From assembly GCF_900163715.1 (NCBI RefSeq), contig NZ_FWFF01000019.1:1-64000 (forward strand): 64,000 nucleotides of DNA, written 5' to 3'. Every line of letters begins with the position of its first letter. Within the stretch, counting starts at the first letter, position 1. Below are positions 17,368-26,206 of this stretch, piece by piece. The notes under the pieces are model-generated. The model ran no database searches. It worked only from the letters and a program-made list of their open reading frames with translations, and had not been told where the DNA came from. The translations under genes and the position numbers were made by a program. Source of the stretch: Brevibacterium yomogidense (lineage in GTDB: Bacteria; Actinomycetota; Actinomycetes; Actinomycetales; Brevibacteriaceae).

Positions 17368-17385
17368 CCTTGACGTTCGTCAAGG
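17368..17385. promoter_or_regulatory. FNR/Crp-like operator
   Basis: Perfect inverted repeat CCTTGACG-TT-CGTCAAGG. Its core TTGAC-N4-GTCAA matches the general FNR-family half-site layout (TTGAT-N4-ATCAA) with one change per half-site. It lies between the divergent HMA/P-type ATPase operon and the Crp/Fnr gene. Confidence 0.65.
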
Positions 17386-17480
17386 GGCGCGAAGATGGCT
17401 GTTGAAGGGGAGTGGAGATGCGAGTTGTGGGAGTGCTCGTGGAGGGAGTGAACCCGCACAGCCCGGTATGGTCCAGAGGT

Positions 17481-18185
17481 ATGCGAAGAATGCTTCCGCT
17501 GCGTGAGGTTCACAGCGAAGAGACCAACTGCGTGCGGCGCGTCCCGATCTTCGCCGGGCTGACTCCCGAGCAGCAGGACCTGGTGGCATCCAGGGCCCGG
17601 CCGATGCGGTTGGAACGTGGCGACGTGCTCCATGTCGCCGGTGCTCGGGTCGGATCGATGTTCGTGGTGCACACCGGCCAGATCAAGCTCAGCCGCACGA
17701 TGCCCAATGGTCGGAATCGGCTGCTGCGTGTGGCACAGCCCGGCGAGACGGTGGGAGAGCACGCGTTCCTCTCCGGTGACACGACCGCGGAAGAGGCGAC
17801 TGCGCTGGGCGATACCCAGCTGTGCGTGTTCGTCCACGAGGACTTCGCTGAACTCGTCGACGACTATCCGGACATCGCGATGCGGATGCTGCGGACTCTG
17901 GGGGATCGGCTCACCCGAGCGGAGAAGGACCTGACGCTCGGCACACTCAGCGTCGACATCCGCCTCGCGGATTTCCTGCTGCAGCTGCCTCTGCGCCAGG
18001 GGACGACAGCTCAGGTGACGCTGCCGTTGGACAAGAAGGACATCGCCTCACTGCTGGGGACGACTCCCGAGTCGCTGAGCAGAGCGCTGGCTCGGCTGAC
18101 TGCTGATGGGCTCATCCGCGTCGACAATGATGCGGTCACGCTGGTGGACCCTCAGGCGCTGGAGGATCGCGTCGCGGAGGGGTGA
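17481..18185 (+). CDS. Crp/Fnr-family transcriptional regulator
   Basis: About 234 residues. The N-terminal cyclic-nucleotide-binding-like barrel (CVRRVPIFAGLTPEQQDLVA and on to GETVGEHAFLSGDTTAEEATA) is followed by the dimer helix and a winged HTH (LPLDKKDIASLLGTTPESLSRALARL). A single Cys sits at the start of the barrel; there is no FNR-type cluster of N-terminal cysteines. In-frame ATGs exist at 17412, 17481 and 17490; 17481 is chosen because the family usually begins shortly before CxRVPIF. The divergent FNR-like box suggests control of the metal operon and of itself. Confidence 0.88.
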   Translation: MRRMLPLREVHSEETNCVRRVPIFAGLTPEQQDLVASRARPMRLERGDVLHVAGARVGSMFVVHTGQIKLSRTMPNGRNRLLRVAQPGETVGEHAFLSGDTTAEEATALGDTQLCVFVHEDFAELVDDYPDIAMRMLRTLGDRLTRAEKDLTLGTLSVDIRLADFLLQLPLRQGTTAQVTLPLDKKDIASLLGTTPESLSRALARLTADGLIRVDNDAVTLVDPQALEDRVAEG

Positions 18186-18209
18186 GGAATGCGCCTCGCA
18201 GCCCCTGCT

Positions 18210-18569
18210 TCACAATCCCCAGCGGCGCGCCGTCTCGAGGGCTTCGTCGAGCGTTCCGGCGCCGAGCTTCTGATAGAGGCTCCTGACCTGGGACCTGACC
18301 GTGTTCTCCGATCGGAACTGCCGCTCAGCGATCTGCCGGCGCGTGAGTCCCTGCCGGAGTCCATCGAGCACTTCGAGCTCCCGCGGGGTCAGGGCGGGCC
18401 GGGCGCCGTCCTGTTCGACGACCGGTGAGATCGTGGCCAGCCGCGCTCGCTGAGTACTGGACAGCTTCTTCAGGTCGGAATCTGTGAGCACCGCGTGACG
18501 CTGCAGCAGTGCCAGATCCACCAGCGCGCCCTGTTCGGATACGACGTCGTCGACGAGGTATTCGACCAT
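18210..18569 (-). pseudogene. LuxR-type regulator, C-terminal fragment
   Basis: About 119 residues. The last 60 form a complete LuxR/GerE HTH (TPRELEVLDGLRQGLTRRQI and on to SENTVRSQVRSLYQKLGAGT). The segment before it looks like the end of a MalT-type helical region, but the large N-terminal part is missing. The readable homology stops at 18569, exactly where an opposite-strand LPxTG fragment begins. It is probably a remnant; expression of the bare HTH domain is possible. Confidence 0.7.
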
Positions 18570-18771
18570 GTTGCCCGAGGTGCCGGCTGAGCCGGGTGAG
18601 CCGGGCGACGAGGGTACGCCGGGCAAGCCGGGTGGCGAGGGGACGCCGGATGGCGGCGACCCGCTGCCGCGTACCGGCATGTCCCCCTGGGGCGCACTGG
18701 GTGCAGGTCTCGCGCTGATCGCACTGGGTGCGGGCGTGTACCTGTACACGGTCCGCAGGCACCACGCCTGA
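18568..18771 (+). pseudogene. LPxTG surface-protein C-terminal fragment
   Basis: The translation contains a Gly-Pro-rich collagen-like stretch, then the sortase signal PLPRTG, a hydrophobic segment (WGALGAGLALIALGAGVYLY) and a basic tail (TVRRHHA). That is the complete anchor end of a wall protein, but nothing upstream in frame resembles the body of one. The frame closes at a TGA at 18496. The first ATG overlaps the ATG of the LuxR fragment on the other strand (CATG). Confidence 0.75.
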
Positions 18772-18785
18772 CGGAAGCGCGCCAG

Positions 18786-18816
18786 CCGCCGCCGGTCACA
18801 CCATGACCGGCGGCGG
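18786..18816 (+). terminator. Terminator of the LPxTG fragment
   Basis: A perfect 13-bp stem (18786-18798 with 18804-18816) with a 5-nt loop, 15 bp after the stop codon. Confidence 0.65.
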
Positions 18817-18842
18817 TGAGCCGGACAGCAGTTGCTTGGAGA

Positions 18843-18895
18843 GTTGAATGCCGTGTGCCGGTCTGCAGAACGCAGGCCGGCACATGGCATTCAAC
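18843..18895. repeat. 24-bp inverted repeat
   Basis: Arms 18843-18866 and 18872-18895 match at 22 of 24 positions (the two differences are G-T wobbles) around a 5-nt loop. It lies between the convergent LPxTG fragment and the SnoaL-like gene, so it can serve as a bidirectional terminator. Apart from this hairpin and the one at 18786, the 195 bp between 18772 and 18966 hold nothing recognisable. Confidence 0.7.
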
Positions 18896-18966
18896 GGTGC
18901 GGAAATGGGCTCAGGCAGGTCCGCAGAACGGAACTGTGCCCGTCGACAGCAGTCTCAGCGGCGTCC

Positions 18967-19341
18967 TCAGTCGACCTGTGACTCGATGAGGTAGGTCCGG
19001 ACCTCGGCGACGCAGCCGGTCTTCGTGGTGTTCGAGAAGCGGAAGGCGTGGCTGAAGCTGATCCGCGTCGTGCCGTCGTCCAGGAACCCGTCGCACGAGG
19101 CGAGTCTGCCGTGGGTGATGACCGATGCGATGTCGACCCGTTCGGGGGAGACCTCCGGGACCACTGCCTCTGCAGCGTCCGGGCCCTGATGCGTCTCTGC
19201 GCCGACGATCGTCCAGGAGACGTCGTCCGCGATCCACGGTGACATGGCGTCGATGTCTCCGGCAGCCCAGGCGACGACGAAGTCGCTGACGATGGCGATC
19301 CGCGGGGCATTGCCGCAGTCCGTGGGCAGGGTGATCTCCAT
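18967..19341 (-). CDS. SnoaL/NTF2-like domain protein
   Basis: A 124-residue single-domain protein of the NTF2-like superfamily. The N-terminal helix with VSDFVVAWAAGDIDAMSPWIADDVSWTIVG is the classic opening, followed by the mixed sheet ending RTYLIESQVD. It may be a small ligand-binding protein or enzyme; nothing fixes the substrate. The ribosome-binding site GAAGGAG at 19344-19350 directly follows the left copy of the island repeat. That copy ends with the stop codon of an Smr gene, so this gene was probably once directly downstream of the smr-like gene now at 27906. Confidence 0.8.
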   Translation of the reverse strand: MEITLPTDCGNAPRIAIVSDFVVAWAAGDIDAMSPWIADDVSWTIVGAETHQGPDAAEAVVPEVSPERVDIASVITHGRLASCDGFLDDGTTRISFSHAFRFSNTTKTGCVAEVRTYLIESQVD

Positions 19342-19350
19342 GCTTCTCCT

Positions 19351-19393
19351 TCAGTGCTTGAAGTGGACGAAGAGCCGACCGTGGTTCTTGCTG
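19351..19393. repeat. Left direct repeat (attL-like)
   Basis: A 43-bp perfect copy of 27906-27948. Read on the minus strand it encodes the C-terminal residues KNHGRLFVHFKH and the stop codon of the Smr protein, without the rest of that gene. Confidence 0.85.
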
Positions 19394-19406
19394 CGTCGTA
19401 TCGGAC

Positions 19407-21056
19407 TCAGACAGGTTCTGAGCGCTCGTATACCTTCTTGCCTGATAGGAACACCGACTCGGGGGAGAGCTCCAGGAGTTCTTCCGGCGCCTGAGCAAAC
19501 GGGTCTCGATCATAGATTTGGAAGTCCGCGAAAGCGCCCGGAGCAACCATCCCTGCGCGGTCCTCTTCGAAGTTCGCATAAGCCGCGTCCGTCATATACA
19601 TCGCAAGTGACTCTGCAAGGGTGATGCTCTGTTTCCGGTCAAGGACGGTGCCTGTACGAGTGGTGCGTGTGATGGCACCGAAGATGCCGTGCCACGGGTT
19701 GCCGGACGTCACAGGGACGTCGGAGTTCCCGGGAGCGACTATGCCGCGTGCGATGAGATCGCGGTGCGGGAGCAGCCGTTCAATTCGTTCGTCTCCCAGC
19801 GCCTCGGGGTACGAATCTCCCAGGTTGTAGACGAACCCTATGGACGAAGATGCGATGAGACTCCACTGGGCCATCGTGTCCAACTGCTCAGGCGTGGGTA
19901 ATGAGCAGTGCTCGATGCGATTGCGGTTGGCTATGATCCATGGCAGCTCTCCCGACTTCTCCAATGCCTCGAGAGCCTGACCGATCGCCGCATCGCCGAT
20001 AGCGTGGATCGCCATGCGAAGTCCACCGCGTGCGGCGGTGCGGAAAGCTGAGATCAGGCGCTCGGTCGGATGAGTCAGGATTCCGCGGTTATCGCTTCCT
20101 GTGTAGGGATCGTACAGCGCGGCAGTTCGGCCTCCGAGTGAGCCGTCGAGCTGGAACTTCACGCCCTGCACGCGAAGCATGTCGTTGCCCAGCCCTGACG
20201 TTATGCCGGCGGCAACCAGGTCGTCGAGGACACCCTCACGACCGGAGAAAGGGATCGCGTACAGCCAGGGCCGCATGCGGACCCGGAGCTGACCGGTGGT
20301 GTTGAGCCGCTGATACAAGCGCATGTGCGACGGCTCGGCGATAGCGTCGTTGACAGTTGTGACTCCCCACGAGTGGAAGTCGTCCTGTGCGAGGGAGAAG
20401 CCCTCCTCTCGCATAGCGTCGTCGGGTTCGGGCTGCGCGATCAGCCGTGTGGCGTCCTCCTGTACCAGACCGGTCAGTCTCCCGGTCGAATCGCGGACGA
20501 ACTTGCCACCGGGTGGGTCTTCGACGGCCTCGTCGATGCCGGAGAGCGCGAGAGCGCGAGAGTTCGCCACCAGCATGTGACCGCAAGTGCGGGCGATGGC
20601 GACAGGGTGGTCCGGGGCGGCTTCGTCGAGGTCCCCGCGGTCAGGCATGCGGCCGTCACTGAGATATGTCTCGTCGAATCCGGCCCCGACTATCCAAGAA
20701 CCTCGAGCGCTGCGCTCGGCGCTCCGTCGCACGGCTGTACGGATGTCCGCGATGCTGCTGACGGCGGCCGGCCGCATGTCGAGCTGAAGACGGTTGATCC
20801 CGTGACTCACAGGGTGGCCGTGGGACTCGACGAATCCGGGCATCAGATATTGCCCGTCTACGTCCGTTACAGCGGGCTGCTCCAGTGGGGACGTCGCTTC
20901 GGCGAGACCAGTCCCAGCGGGAACGATTGCGCGTACACGTCCCTGCGCGGTGATGACGTCACAGGGGCCCGTGAAGTGATCACCAGCCAAGACGCGGGCA
21001 TTGGAGAAGACCCGCAGGCCACCCTTCAAGGGGGTGGGGAGACTCTGGGTGTTCAT
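19407..21056 (-). CDS. YtcJ-type metal-dependent amidohydrolase
   Basis: A 549-residue amidohydrolase of the YtcJ group. Metal ligands fit: HGH in VESHGHPVSHG near residue 79, a candidate metal-bridging Lys in VKFQLDGSLGGRTAAL, His in MAIHAIGDAAIG, His in RIEHCSL and Asp in GNSDVPV. The family hydrolyses N-acyl or N-formyl amides; some members are N-acyl amino acid or imide hydrolases. There is no signal peptide, so it acts in the cytoplasm. It is the last gene of the island operon (51 bp after the ATPase gene) and probably breaks down what the transporter imports. Confidence 0.88.
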   Translation of the reverse strand: MNTQSLPTPLKGGLRVFSNARVLAGDHFTGPCDVITAQGRVRAIVPAGTGLAEATSPLEQPAVTDVDGQYLMPGFVESHGHPVSHGINRLQLDMRPAAVSSIADIRTAVRRSAERSARGSWIVGAGFDETYLSDGRMPDRGDLDEAAPDHPVAIARTCGHMLVANSRALALSGIDEAVEDPPGGKFVRDSTGRLTGLVQEDATRLIAQPEPDDAMREEGFSLAQDDFHSWGVTTVNDAIAEPSHMRLYQRLNTTGQLRVRMRPWLYAIPFSGREGVLDDLVAAGITSGLGNDMLRVQGVKFQLDGSLGGRTAALYDPYTGSDNRGILTHPTERLISAFRTAARGGLRMAIHAIGDAAIGQALEALEKSGELPWIIANRNRIEHCSLPTPEQLDTMAQWSLIASSSIGFVYNLGDSYPEALGDERIERLLPHRDLIARGIVAPGNSDVPVTSGNPWHGIFGAITRTTRTGTVLDRKQSITLAESLAMYMTDAAYANFEEDRAGMVAPGAFADFQIYDRDPFAQAPEELLELSPESVFLSGKKVYERSEPV

Positions 21057-21106
21057 ATGGACGCGCTCCTCGCTGGTGTGGCGGTTTACCCATCTGACGA
21101 TATGGG

Positions 21107-21922
21107 TCAGTCGGTCAGTGAGAACCCGGGTGATCCTGGAATCGAATCCAATAGCTGCTGGGAGTAGGGATGTGACGGACGTGTGAGGACGTCGTGGCTG
21201 GCTCCTCGCTCGACGATCGATCCGCGTTGCATCACCATGACGTCATCGCAGACAGTTCGAACCACGGACAGGTCGTGCGATATGAAGAGCATCGAGAAGC
21301 TGTACTCACGCTGCAGCTCAGCCAGAAGTTTGAGCACCTGCACTTGGACGGACATGTCCAATGCCGACGTGATCTCGTCAGCTACGACGACGGCCGGGCG
21401 ACGGATGAGCCCGCGTGCTATTGCCAGACGTTGGCGCTGTCCGCCGGAGAACTCGTGAGGAAACAGCCTCATGCTGTCCCCGGGCAGCCCCACGCGCTCG
21501 AGCCAGTCGGCGATGTTCTGTTTGTGTTTAGCCGGCCGAGTCGTCAGGGGCGAGAGTGCCTCGGTAAGCGATTGGCCGATGGATAGGCGTGGGTTGAAGG
21601 ACGAGAATGGGTTCTGCGATATGAAGCTCACAGCGTCCTGAACAGCAGTGGGAAACCGCTGCCCTGGAGTGATCTCGGTCCCCGTGATGTTCAGCCGACC
21701 TGCGTCCAAGCGATACATCCCGCACACGATCTTCGCGATGGTCGATTTACCCGAGCCGGACTCGCCGACCAGCCCCACTGAGCGACCCTGCTCCACGGTG
21801 AAGGACACTGAATCCAGTACGTGATTCGCACGGACGCCGTGACCGAACTTCTTCGAGACCCCCTCGACTCTGACGCTCGAAACGCCGTCGACCACCGCAG
21901 ACGAAGTCTTCTGGGAACTCAA
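21107..21922 (-). CDS. Peptide-type ABC transporter ATPase (DppF-like)
   Basis: A 271-residue ABC ATPase of the oligopeptide/nickel class. Walker [11 protein letters not shown]-loop (FISQNPFSSFNPRLSIGQSL), signature [11 protein letters not shown] and Walker B VVVADEITSALD, where Ile replaces the usual Pro after DE, are visible, with the H-loop at SHDLSVV. It begins with ATGA overlapping the stop of the fused permease-ATPase gene. It pairs with the ATPase domain of that fusion to power uptake. Confidence 0.92.
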   Translation of the reverse strand: MSSQKTSSAVVDGVSSVRVEGVSKKFGHGVRANHVLDSVSFTVEQGRSVGLVGESGSGKSTIAKIVCGMYRLDAGRLNITGTEITPGQRFPTAVQDAVSFISQNPFSSFNPRLSIGQSLTEALSPLTTRPAKHKQNIADWLERVGLPGDSMRLFPHEFSGGQRQRLAIARGLIRRPAVVVADEITSALDMSVQVQVLKLLAELQREYSFSMLFISHDLSVVRTVCDDVMVMQRGSIVERGASHDVLTRPSHPYSQQLLDSIPGSPGFSLTD

Positions 21923-23631
21923 CGGTCTCCTCCTTCGCGAGCTGCTTCCAAATACAATGTGGCGTCCAGAAGGCGCTGCGTGTAGGGATGCTGGACGTTG
22001 CGAGTCCGTATCTGAGCAGGTGTCAGCTCCTCCACGAACTCACCCCGGTACATGACCAGGACGCGGTCGCAGAGCTCCTCGACGACACCCAGATCGTGGG
22101 AGATGAGAAGAATGGACGCACCGCTCTCGGCGCGGAATCGATAGATCTTGCGGAGCACGTCGGCTTGGACGGATACGTCGAGCGCGGTCGTAGGCTCATC
22201 GGCGATGAGGAGTTCAGGGTCGAGCAGCAGCGCCTGCGCGATGAGGCACCGCTGCAAGAGTCCTCCGGACAGCTGGTGAGGGAATTGGCTCAGGACGCGC
22301 TCGGGGTTCGGCGTGCTCAGCGATGTGAGAGCCTCGAGCAGTTCACGGTGGATCCGGTCCCTATCCCAGCCCATATGCTCGCGGAAGACGTCGCCGAGCT
22401 GACTCTCCAGGCGAAGTGACGGGCTGAACGTCGACATGGGGTCCTGGTAGATGAGTGAGACCGTCCGGGCGAGCACAGAAGGAGCAGGGCGGTTCAGCAT
22501 ATCTGTCTCGCGTATGCGCATCCCGGAGGCGGTGCGCCACAGCCCGTTCGGAGCCAATCCCGCGATACTCATCGCTGTGAGGGACTTGCCAGAGCCTGAT
22601 TCGCCGACGATCCCCAGAATCTCCTGAGGCGCAATATGGAGCGAGACGCCATTCACAAGCGTGTGTCGGTCACCGGCTTCGCTGATCGTGCCGATACTGA
22701 GATTTTCCACTGCCACTGCAGGTTCGGGCTCTGCGGTTGACCGCGTCGAGGTGCGAGTGCCGGACTTCACTTTCTCGATGAAGCGTGTGATCGCACCCTG
22801 CGGCGCGGACATCTTAGGATCCACCATGGCGGCGAGGCCGTCGCCGAACAGGAGAATGCCCAGACCAAGAGCGACCATTCCGATGCTTGGTCCGAAGACG
22901 CCCCAGGGCTGGCTGCTCATCTCGGCCAGGCCTTCGTTCAAGAGACGACCGTAATCATATTCTGGCGCTTGGACTCCCAGTCCGAGGAACGAGAGGCTCG
23001 ACAGCTCGACAAGCGTGAATGCAGTCGAGTTCGCCGCGGCGACCGAGAGCGGAATGGCCACATTGGGCAATACGTGGCGGATCGCGACGACGACCCGCGG
23101 CACTCGCTGGAGCTCCGCGATCCTCACGAAGTCCTCGTTCACGACCTGCGCGGCGAGAGTGGACGTGAGACGGATGTACATGGGAATTCCTGCGATACCC
23201 ACTGCAACCATCGCTGACGTTGAGCCTGGGCCCAGGATAGCTGCGACCACAAGCGCGAGAATGAGTGCGGGGAATGCAACAGCGACCGCATTGACCTGCA
23301 GGATCGCACCCTGCAGGCGGGGACCGAGTAGCCGTACGACAACGCCGATGAACGTGCCCGCGGCGAATGAGATGATGCTGGCCCCGAAGGTGAGCAGCAA
23401 CGTCAAACGCGTTGCCGTTATCACCCGGGCCAGAATGTCCCGTCCGAATCCATCTGTCCCGAAGGAGTTCGACAGAGATGGCGACTTTCGGGCATTCAGC
23501 GGGTCGATCCCGTTCGCCGAGCTGGAGAAGACCATCGGCCCGATGACAGCGATCGCGACGAACGCAGCGATCAGCAGAGCCCCGGCCCAGAACACCGCAT
23601 TGCCGCGTCTGCGACGGCGCGTCTCATTCAT
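21919..23631 (-). CDS. Fused ABC permease (DppC-like) and ATPase (DppD-like)
   Basis: A 570-residue protein. Residues 1 to about 285 are a DppC-type permease: N-terminal helix, FGTDGFGRDILARVI motif, and the coupling loop RVPRVVVAIRHVLPNVAIPLS. Residues about 310-570 are a DppD-type ATPase with [27 protein letters not shown] and [15 protein letters not shown] basic linker (VKSGTRTSTRSTAEPEP) joins the halves. Such permease-ATPase fusions are known in peptide/nickel ABC systems. Both ends overlap neighbouring genes by 4 nt (ATGA). Confidence 0.92.
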   Translation of the reverse strand: MNETRRRRRGNAVFWAGALLIAAFVAIAVIGPMVFSSSANGIDPLNARKSPSLSNSFGTDGFGRDILARVITATRLTLLLTFGASIISFAAGTFIGVVVRLLGPRLQGAILQVNAVAVAFPALILALVVAAILGPGSTSAMVAVGIAGIPMYIRLTSTLAAQVVNEDFVRIAELQRVPRVVVAIRHVLPNVAIPLSVAAANSTAFTLVELSSLSFLGLGVQAPEYDYGRLLNEGLAEMSSQPWGVFGPSIGMVALGLGILLFGDGLAAMVDPKMSAPQGAITRFIEKVKSGTRTSTRSTAEPEPAVAVENLSIGTISEAGDRHTLVNGVSLHIAPQEILGIVGESGSGKSLTAMSIAGLAPNGLWRTASGMRIRETDMLNRPAPSVLARTVSLIYQDPMSTFSPSLRLESQLGDVFREHMGWDRDRIHRELLEALTSLSTPNPERVLSQFPHQLSGGLLQRCLIAQALLLDPELLIADEPTTALDVSVQADVLRKIYRFRAESGASILLISHDLGVVEELCDRVLVMYRGEFVEELTPAQIRTRNVQHPYTQRLLDATLYLEAAREGGDR

Positions 23632-24671
23632 GCGTCACTCCTCGACTGGAGGTGGCGGGGGTCGACTGCTGCAAGAGCCACGTCAATCAGGATGTTGATG
23701 ATGACTGCGACCATGCCGAGCACCAGGATCGTGCCCTGTATGACTGGATAGTCGCGCGTGAGAATTGCGTTCACGACGCTCGTTCCGAGTCCGGGCCAGG
23801 AGAAGACCTGCTCCATCACCAGCGCACCGCCGATCATGCCCGAGAGCATGAGACCGGACAGCGTGAGAGCAGCCGTGACCACGTTCGGGAGAAGGTACTT
23901 CAGATACACGACTCGGCCGCTGAGTCTCCATCCTTCTGTAGTGCGGATGTAGTTCGCCTGGAGGGCGCTCTCCGCTTCCCGGCGCACGATGCGGCTGAGA
24001 GAGCACACCGGACCGATCGCGAGAGCGACGATCGGGAGGACGTAGGACGATGGCTGCTGCGCTCCGCCTGCCGGGAGGACTCCGAGTGTGAGGGCGAACA
24101 GGATGATGAGAAGCGTGCCACGCACGTAGACGGGGACTGCGTCGATGACTGCCGTGACCCAACTGAACGCCTGGGCCAGCCATGTGCGGCGACCATTGCG
24201 AGTAAGGACCGTCACGCCGACTCCGAGGATGAAGGCAAGAACGAGTGTGATCACGATCGACGCGCCAGCGACGACGAGAGTGTATGGCGCGCGCACGGCG
24301 ATCTGCTCACTGACAGTTCCGACGCGGAATGAGGTTCCGAGGGTGCCGGAGAAGATGTCACCCACGTACGTGAGGAACCGCTGCCAGACGGGGTCATTCA
24401 GGCCGAGCGTCTGGCGTGTCGCCTCGACCACTTCCAGTGAGGCGTCCGGGCCGGCTGCCGCGCGGGCGGCGTCGCCCGGAATGAGAAGGACGATGGAGAA
24501 CGTCACGATGACGAGGAACACGAATGACAGGACAAGGGTCCCCAGCTTCCTGGTGAGGAACCACGCCCACGGAGTTCCGACCCATGCCGGAATCAACCGC
24601 TGCGGAACGCCATGGCCGAGGCGACCTTCTACGGTGCTGTGCACACTTGTCATCTGCCGCTCCTCGGTCAA
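23628..24671 (-). CDS. Peptide-type ABC transporter permease (DppB-like)
   Basis: A 347-residue integral membrane protein with six hydrophobic segments and the DppB pattern: IVLLIPGDAARAAAGPDAS after helix 1, LGLNDPVWQRFLTYVGDIFSGTLGTSF, and the coupling motif VVYLKYLLPNVVTAAL. The start at 24671 forms an ATGA overlap with the binding-protein gene; an in-frame Met six codons later (MTSVHS) is an alternative. Confidence 0.92.
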   Translation of the reverse strand: MTEERQMTSVHSTVEGRLGHGVPQRLIPAWVGTPWAWFLTRKLGTLVLSFVFLVIVTFSIVLLIPGDAARAAAGPDASLEVVEATRQTLGLNDPVWQRFLTYVGDIFSGTLGTSFRVGTVSEQIAVRAPYTLVVAGASIVITLVLAFILGVGVTVLTRNGRRTWLAQAFSWVTAVIDAVPVYVRGTLLIILFALTLGVLPAGGAQQPSSYVLPIVALAIGPVCSLSRIVRREAESALQANYIRTTEGWRLSGRVVYLKYLLPNVVTAALTLSGLMLSGMIGGALVMEQVFSWPGLGTSVVNAILTRDYPVIQGTILVLGMVAVIINILIDVALAAVDPRHLQSRSDA

Positions 24672-26206
24672 TCGGCGACGCGGACGGCGGTGTAGTCCAT
24701 CCGGGAGTTGGGCGGCTCGTACTGGATGCCATCAGCCAGCGCGAACACCTCGACACTCGCTGTCAGCGGGACGACATCGACGCGTTCCAGGAAGTTCTGC
24801 TGGAGCTCCTGATACGTCGCGCATTTCTCGTCCTGATCAGTAGTGCGCATGATCTCGTCGGCCAGCTGCTCGCCCTCCGGGTTGTCGGCACGCGACATAC
24901 TTCGACCGCCGTCCTCGATCGGTGCCCCCATGATCCGACTCACCCCGGTCCACAGCGTGTTCGTCTGATTGACGGTGCCGAACAGGGTGATGTCCCATGA
25001 CGGTGCGTCCGGCCCCAGGACCAGTGATGCCCATGTCGAATTGTCGACGATCTGGTAATCCACGTGTGCACCGGCATCGCTGAGCTCCTGGTACACGTAC
25101 TCTGCCCCGATTCCATTCGGACCGAACGAGTTGGATGCGGAGTACACCATCTCAACTCCTTCGAGCAGTCCCTCCGCTTGGACGGCTTCGCGGTCATACT
25201 CCTCGACGAGCCCTTCGTCGGTGTTCGCACACTGCATCCCCGAATCTCCCATCGTGTACTCCACCTCGCTCCTGCCTGCGTATGTGACTTCGTTGTACGC
25301 CTCACCAGACAGAGTTCTGGCTACAGCACGACGGAGGTCTTCGTCCTGGAAGGGGCTGGCGTCGTGCTGGTTGAACACGATGTACTGCTCACCGATGTAG
25401 ACGAGAGCCACGTTGGGGAACCGTTCCGTGTCGGTGGGACTGACCCCAGCCACGTCGAGCGATCCGCCCAGGACCTCGTTGGCGTTCGTTGCGACATCGC
25501 TCCCGACTGAGAACGACATCCGTTCGGGTGGTCGACCGTCCAATCGGCTGACGAAGTCCGGCCACATGTCGTAGTCATCGCGAAGCTCCATCACGTACTC
25601 GACTCCGCTGGTCGCGGAAGCCAGCGTGAACGGTCCGCTGAACGCGTCGGGCACACTGCCGGAAGACAGCCCGTCGAGGTCCTCGAGTCCTGCTGGGCAT
25701 ACGATCCCAGAGGCGACCATCGTCAGGCCCGCATCCAGCTCGGAGAACGGCTCGCTCAGACTGATCTCGACAGTATTCGAGTCCTTCGCACTCGCTGTCA
25801 CGTCGCCATTCCCGAAGACCAGGATCTTCGAGCCGGATTGGGTATCCGGCGATGCGAAGCGGTTGAGGGACTCAGCGACTACTGCGGCGTCGATGGCGGT
25901 GCCGTCGGTGCACGTGGCGCCGTCAGCGAGTTCGACTGTCCCGCCCGAAGCGTCGAAGTCCCAGTCCTCAGCGAGACCTCCGACGATGTCACCATCGTCG
26001 TCATAGCGCAGAAGCGTGTCGAACAGCATGCGGCTTGCGTAGTAGTCATCGCTGCCTACCAGCTTGGCAGGGTCGAAACTCTGCGGATCCGCGGAGAAAC
26101 GGGCCCGCACGGTGTCAGAATCTGTTGCCGGACCACCTACGCATCCCGCGAGGGCCAGGGTCAGCACTGCGATGACTGATGCAAGACGGGTGCTGCTGGC
26201 ATTCAT
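24668..26206 (-). CDS. ABC transporter substrate-binding lipoprotein (family 5)
   Basis: A 512-residue extracytoplasmic solute-binding protein (SBP_bac_5). It starts with a lipoprotein signal (LASVIAVLTLALAGC, lipidated Cys22), then the family opening FSADPQSFDPAKLVGSDDYYASRMLFDTLLRYD. It is the first gene of the transporter operon, with AAGG just before the start. The ligand may be a peptide or another amide compound that the island amidohydrolase can cleave; that link is inference from operon structure. Confidence 0.92.
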   Translation of the reverse strand: MNASSTRLASVIAVLTLALAGCVGGPATDSDTVRARFSADPQSFDPAKLVGSDDYYASRMLFDTLLRYDDDGDIVGGLAEDWDFDASGGTVELADGATCTDGTAIDAAVVAESLNRFASPDTQSGSKILVFGNGDVTASAKDSNTVEISLSEPFSELDAGLTMVASGIVCPAGLEDLDGLSSGSVPDAFSGPFTLASATSGVEYVMELRDDYDMWPDFVSRLDGRPPERMSFSVGSDVATNANEVLGGSLDVAGVSPTDTERFPNVALVYIGEQYIVFNQHDASPFQDEDLRRAVARTLSGEAYNEVTYAGRSEVEYTMGDSGMQCANTDEGLVEEYDREAVQAEGLLEGVEMVYSASNSFGPNGIGAEYVYQELSDAGAHVDYQIVDNSTWASLVLGPDAPSWDITLFGTVNQTNTLWTGVSRIMGAPIEDGGRSMSRADNPEGEQLADEIMRTTDQDEKCATYQELQQNFLERVDVVPLTASVEVFALADGIQYEPPNSRMDYTAVRVAD

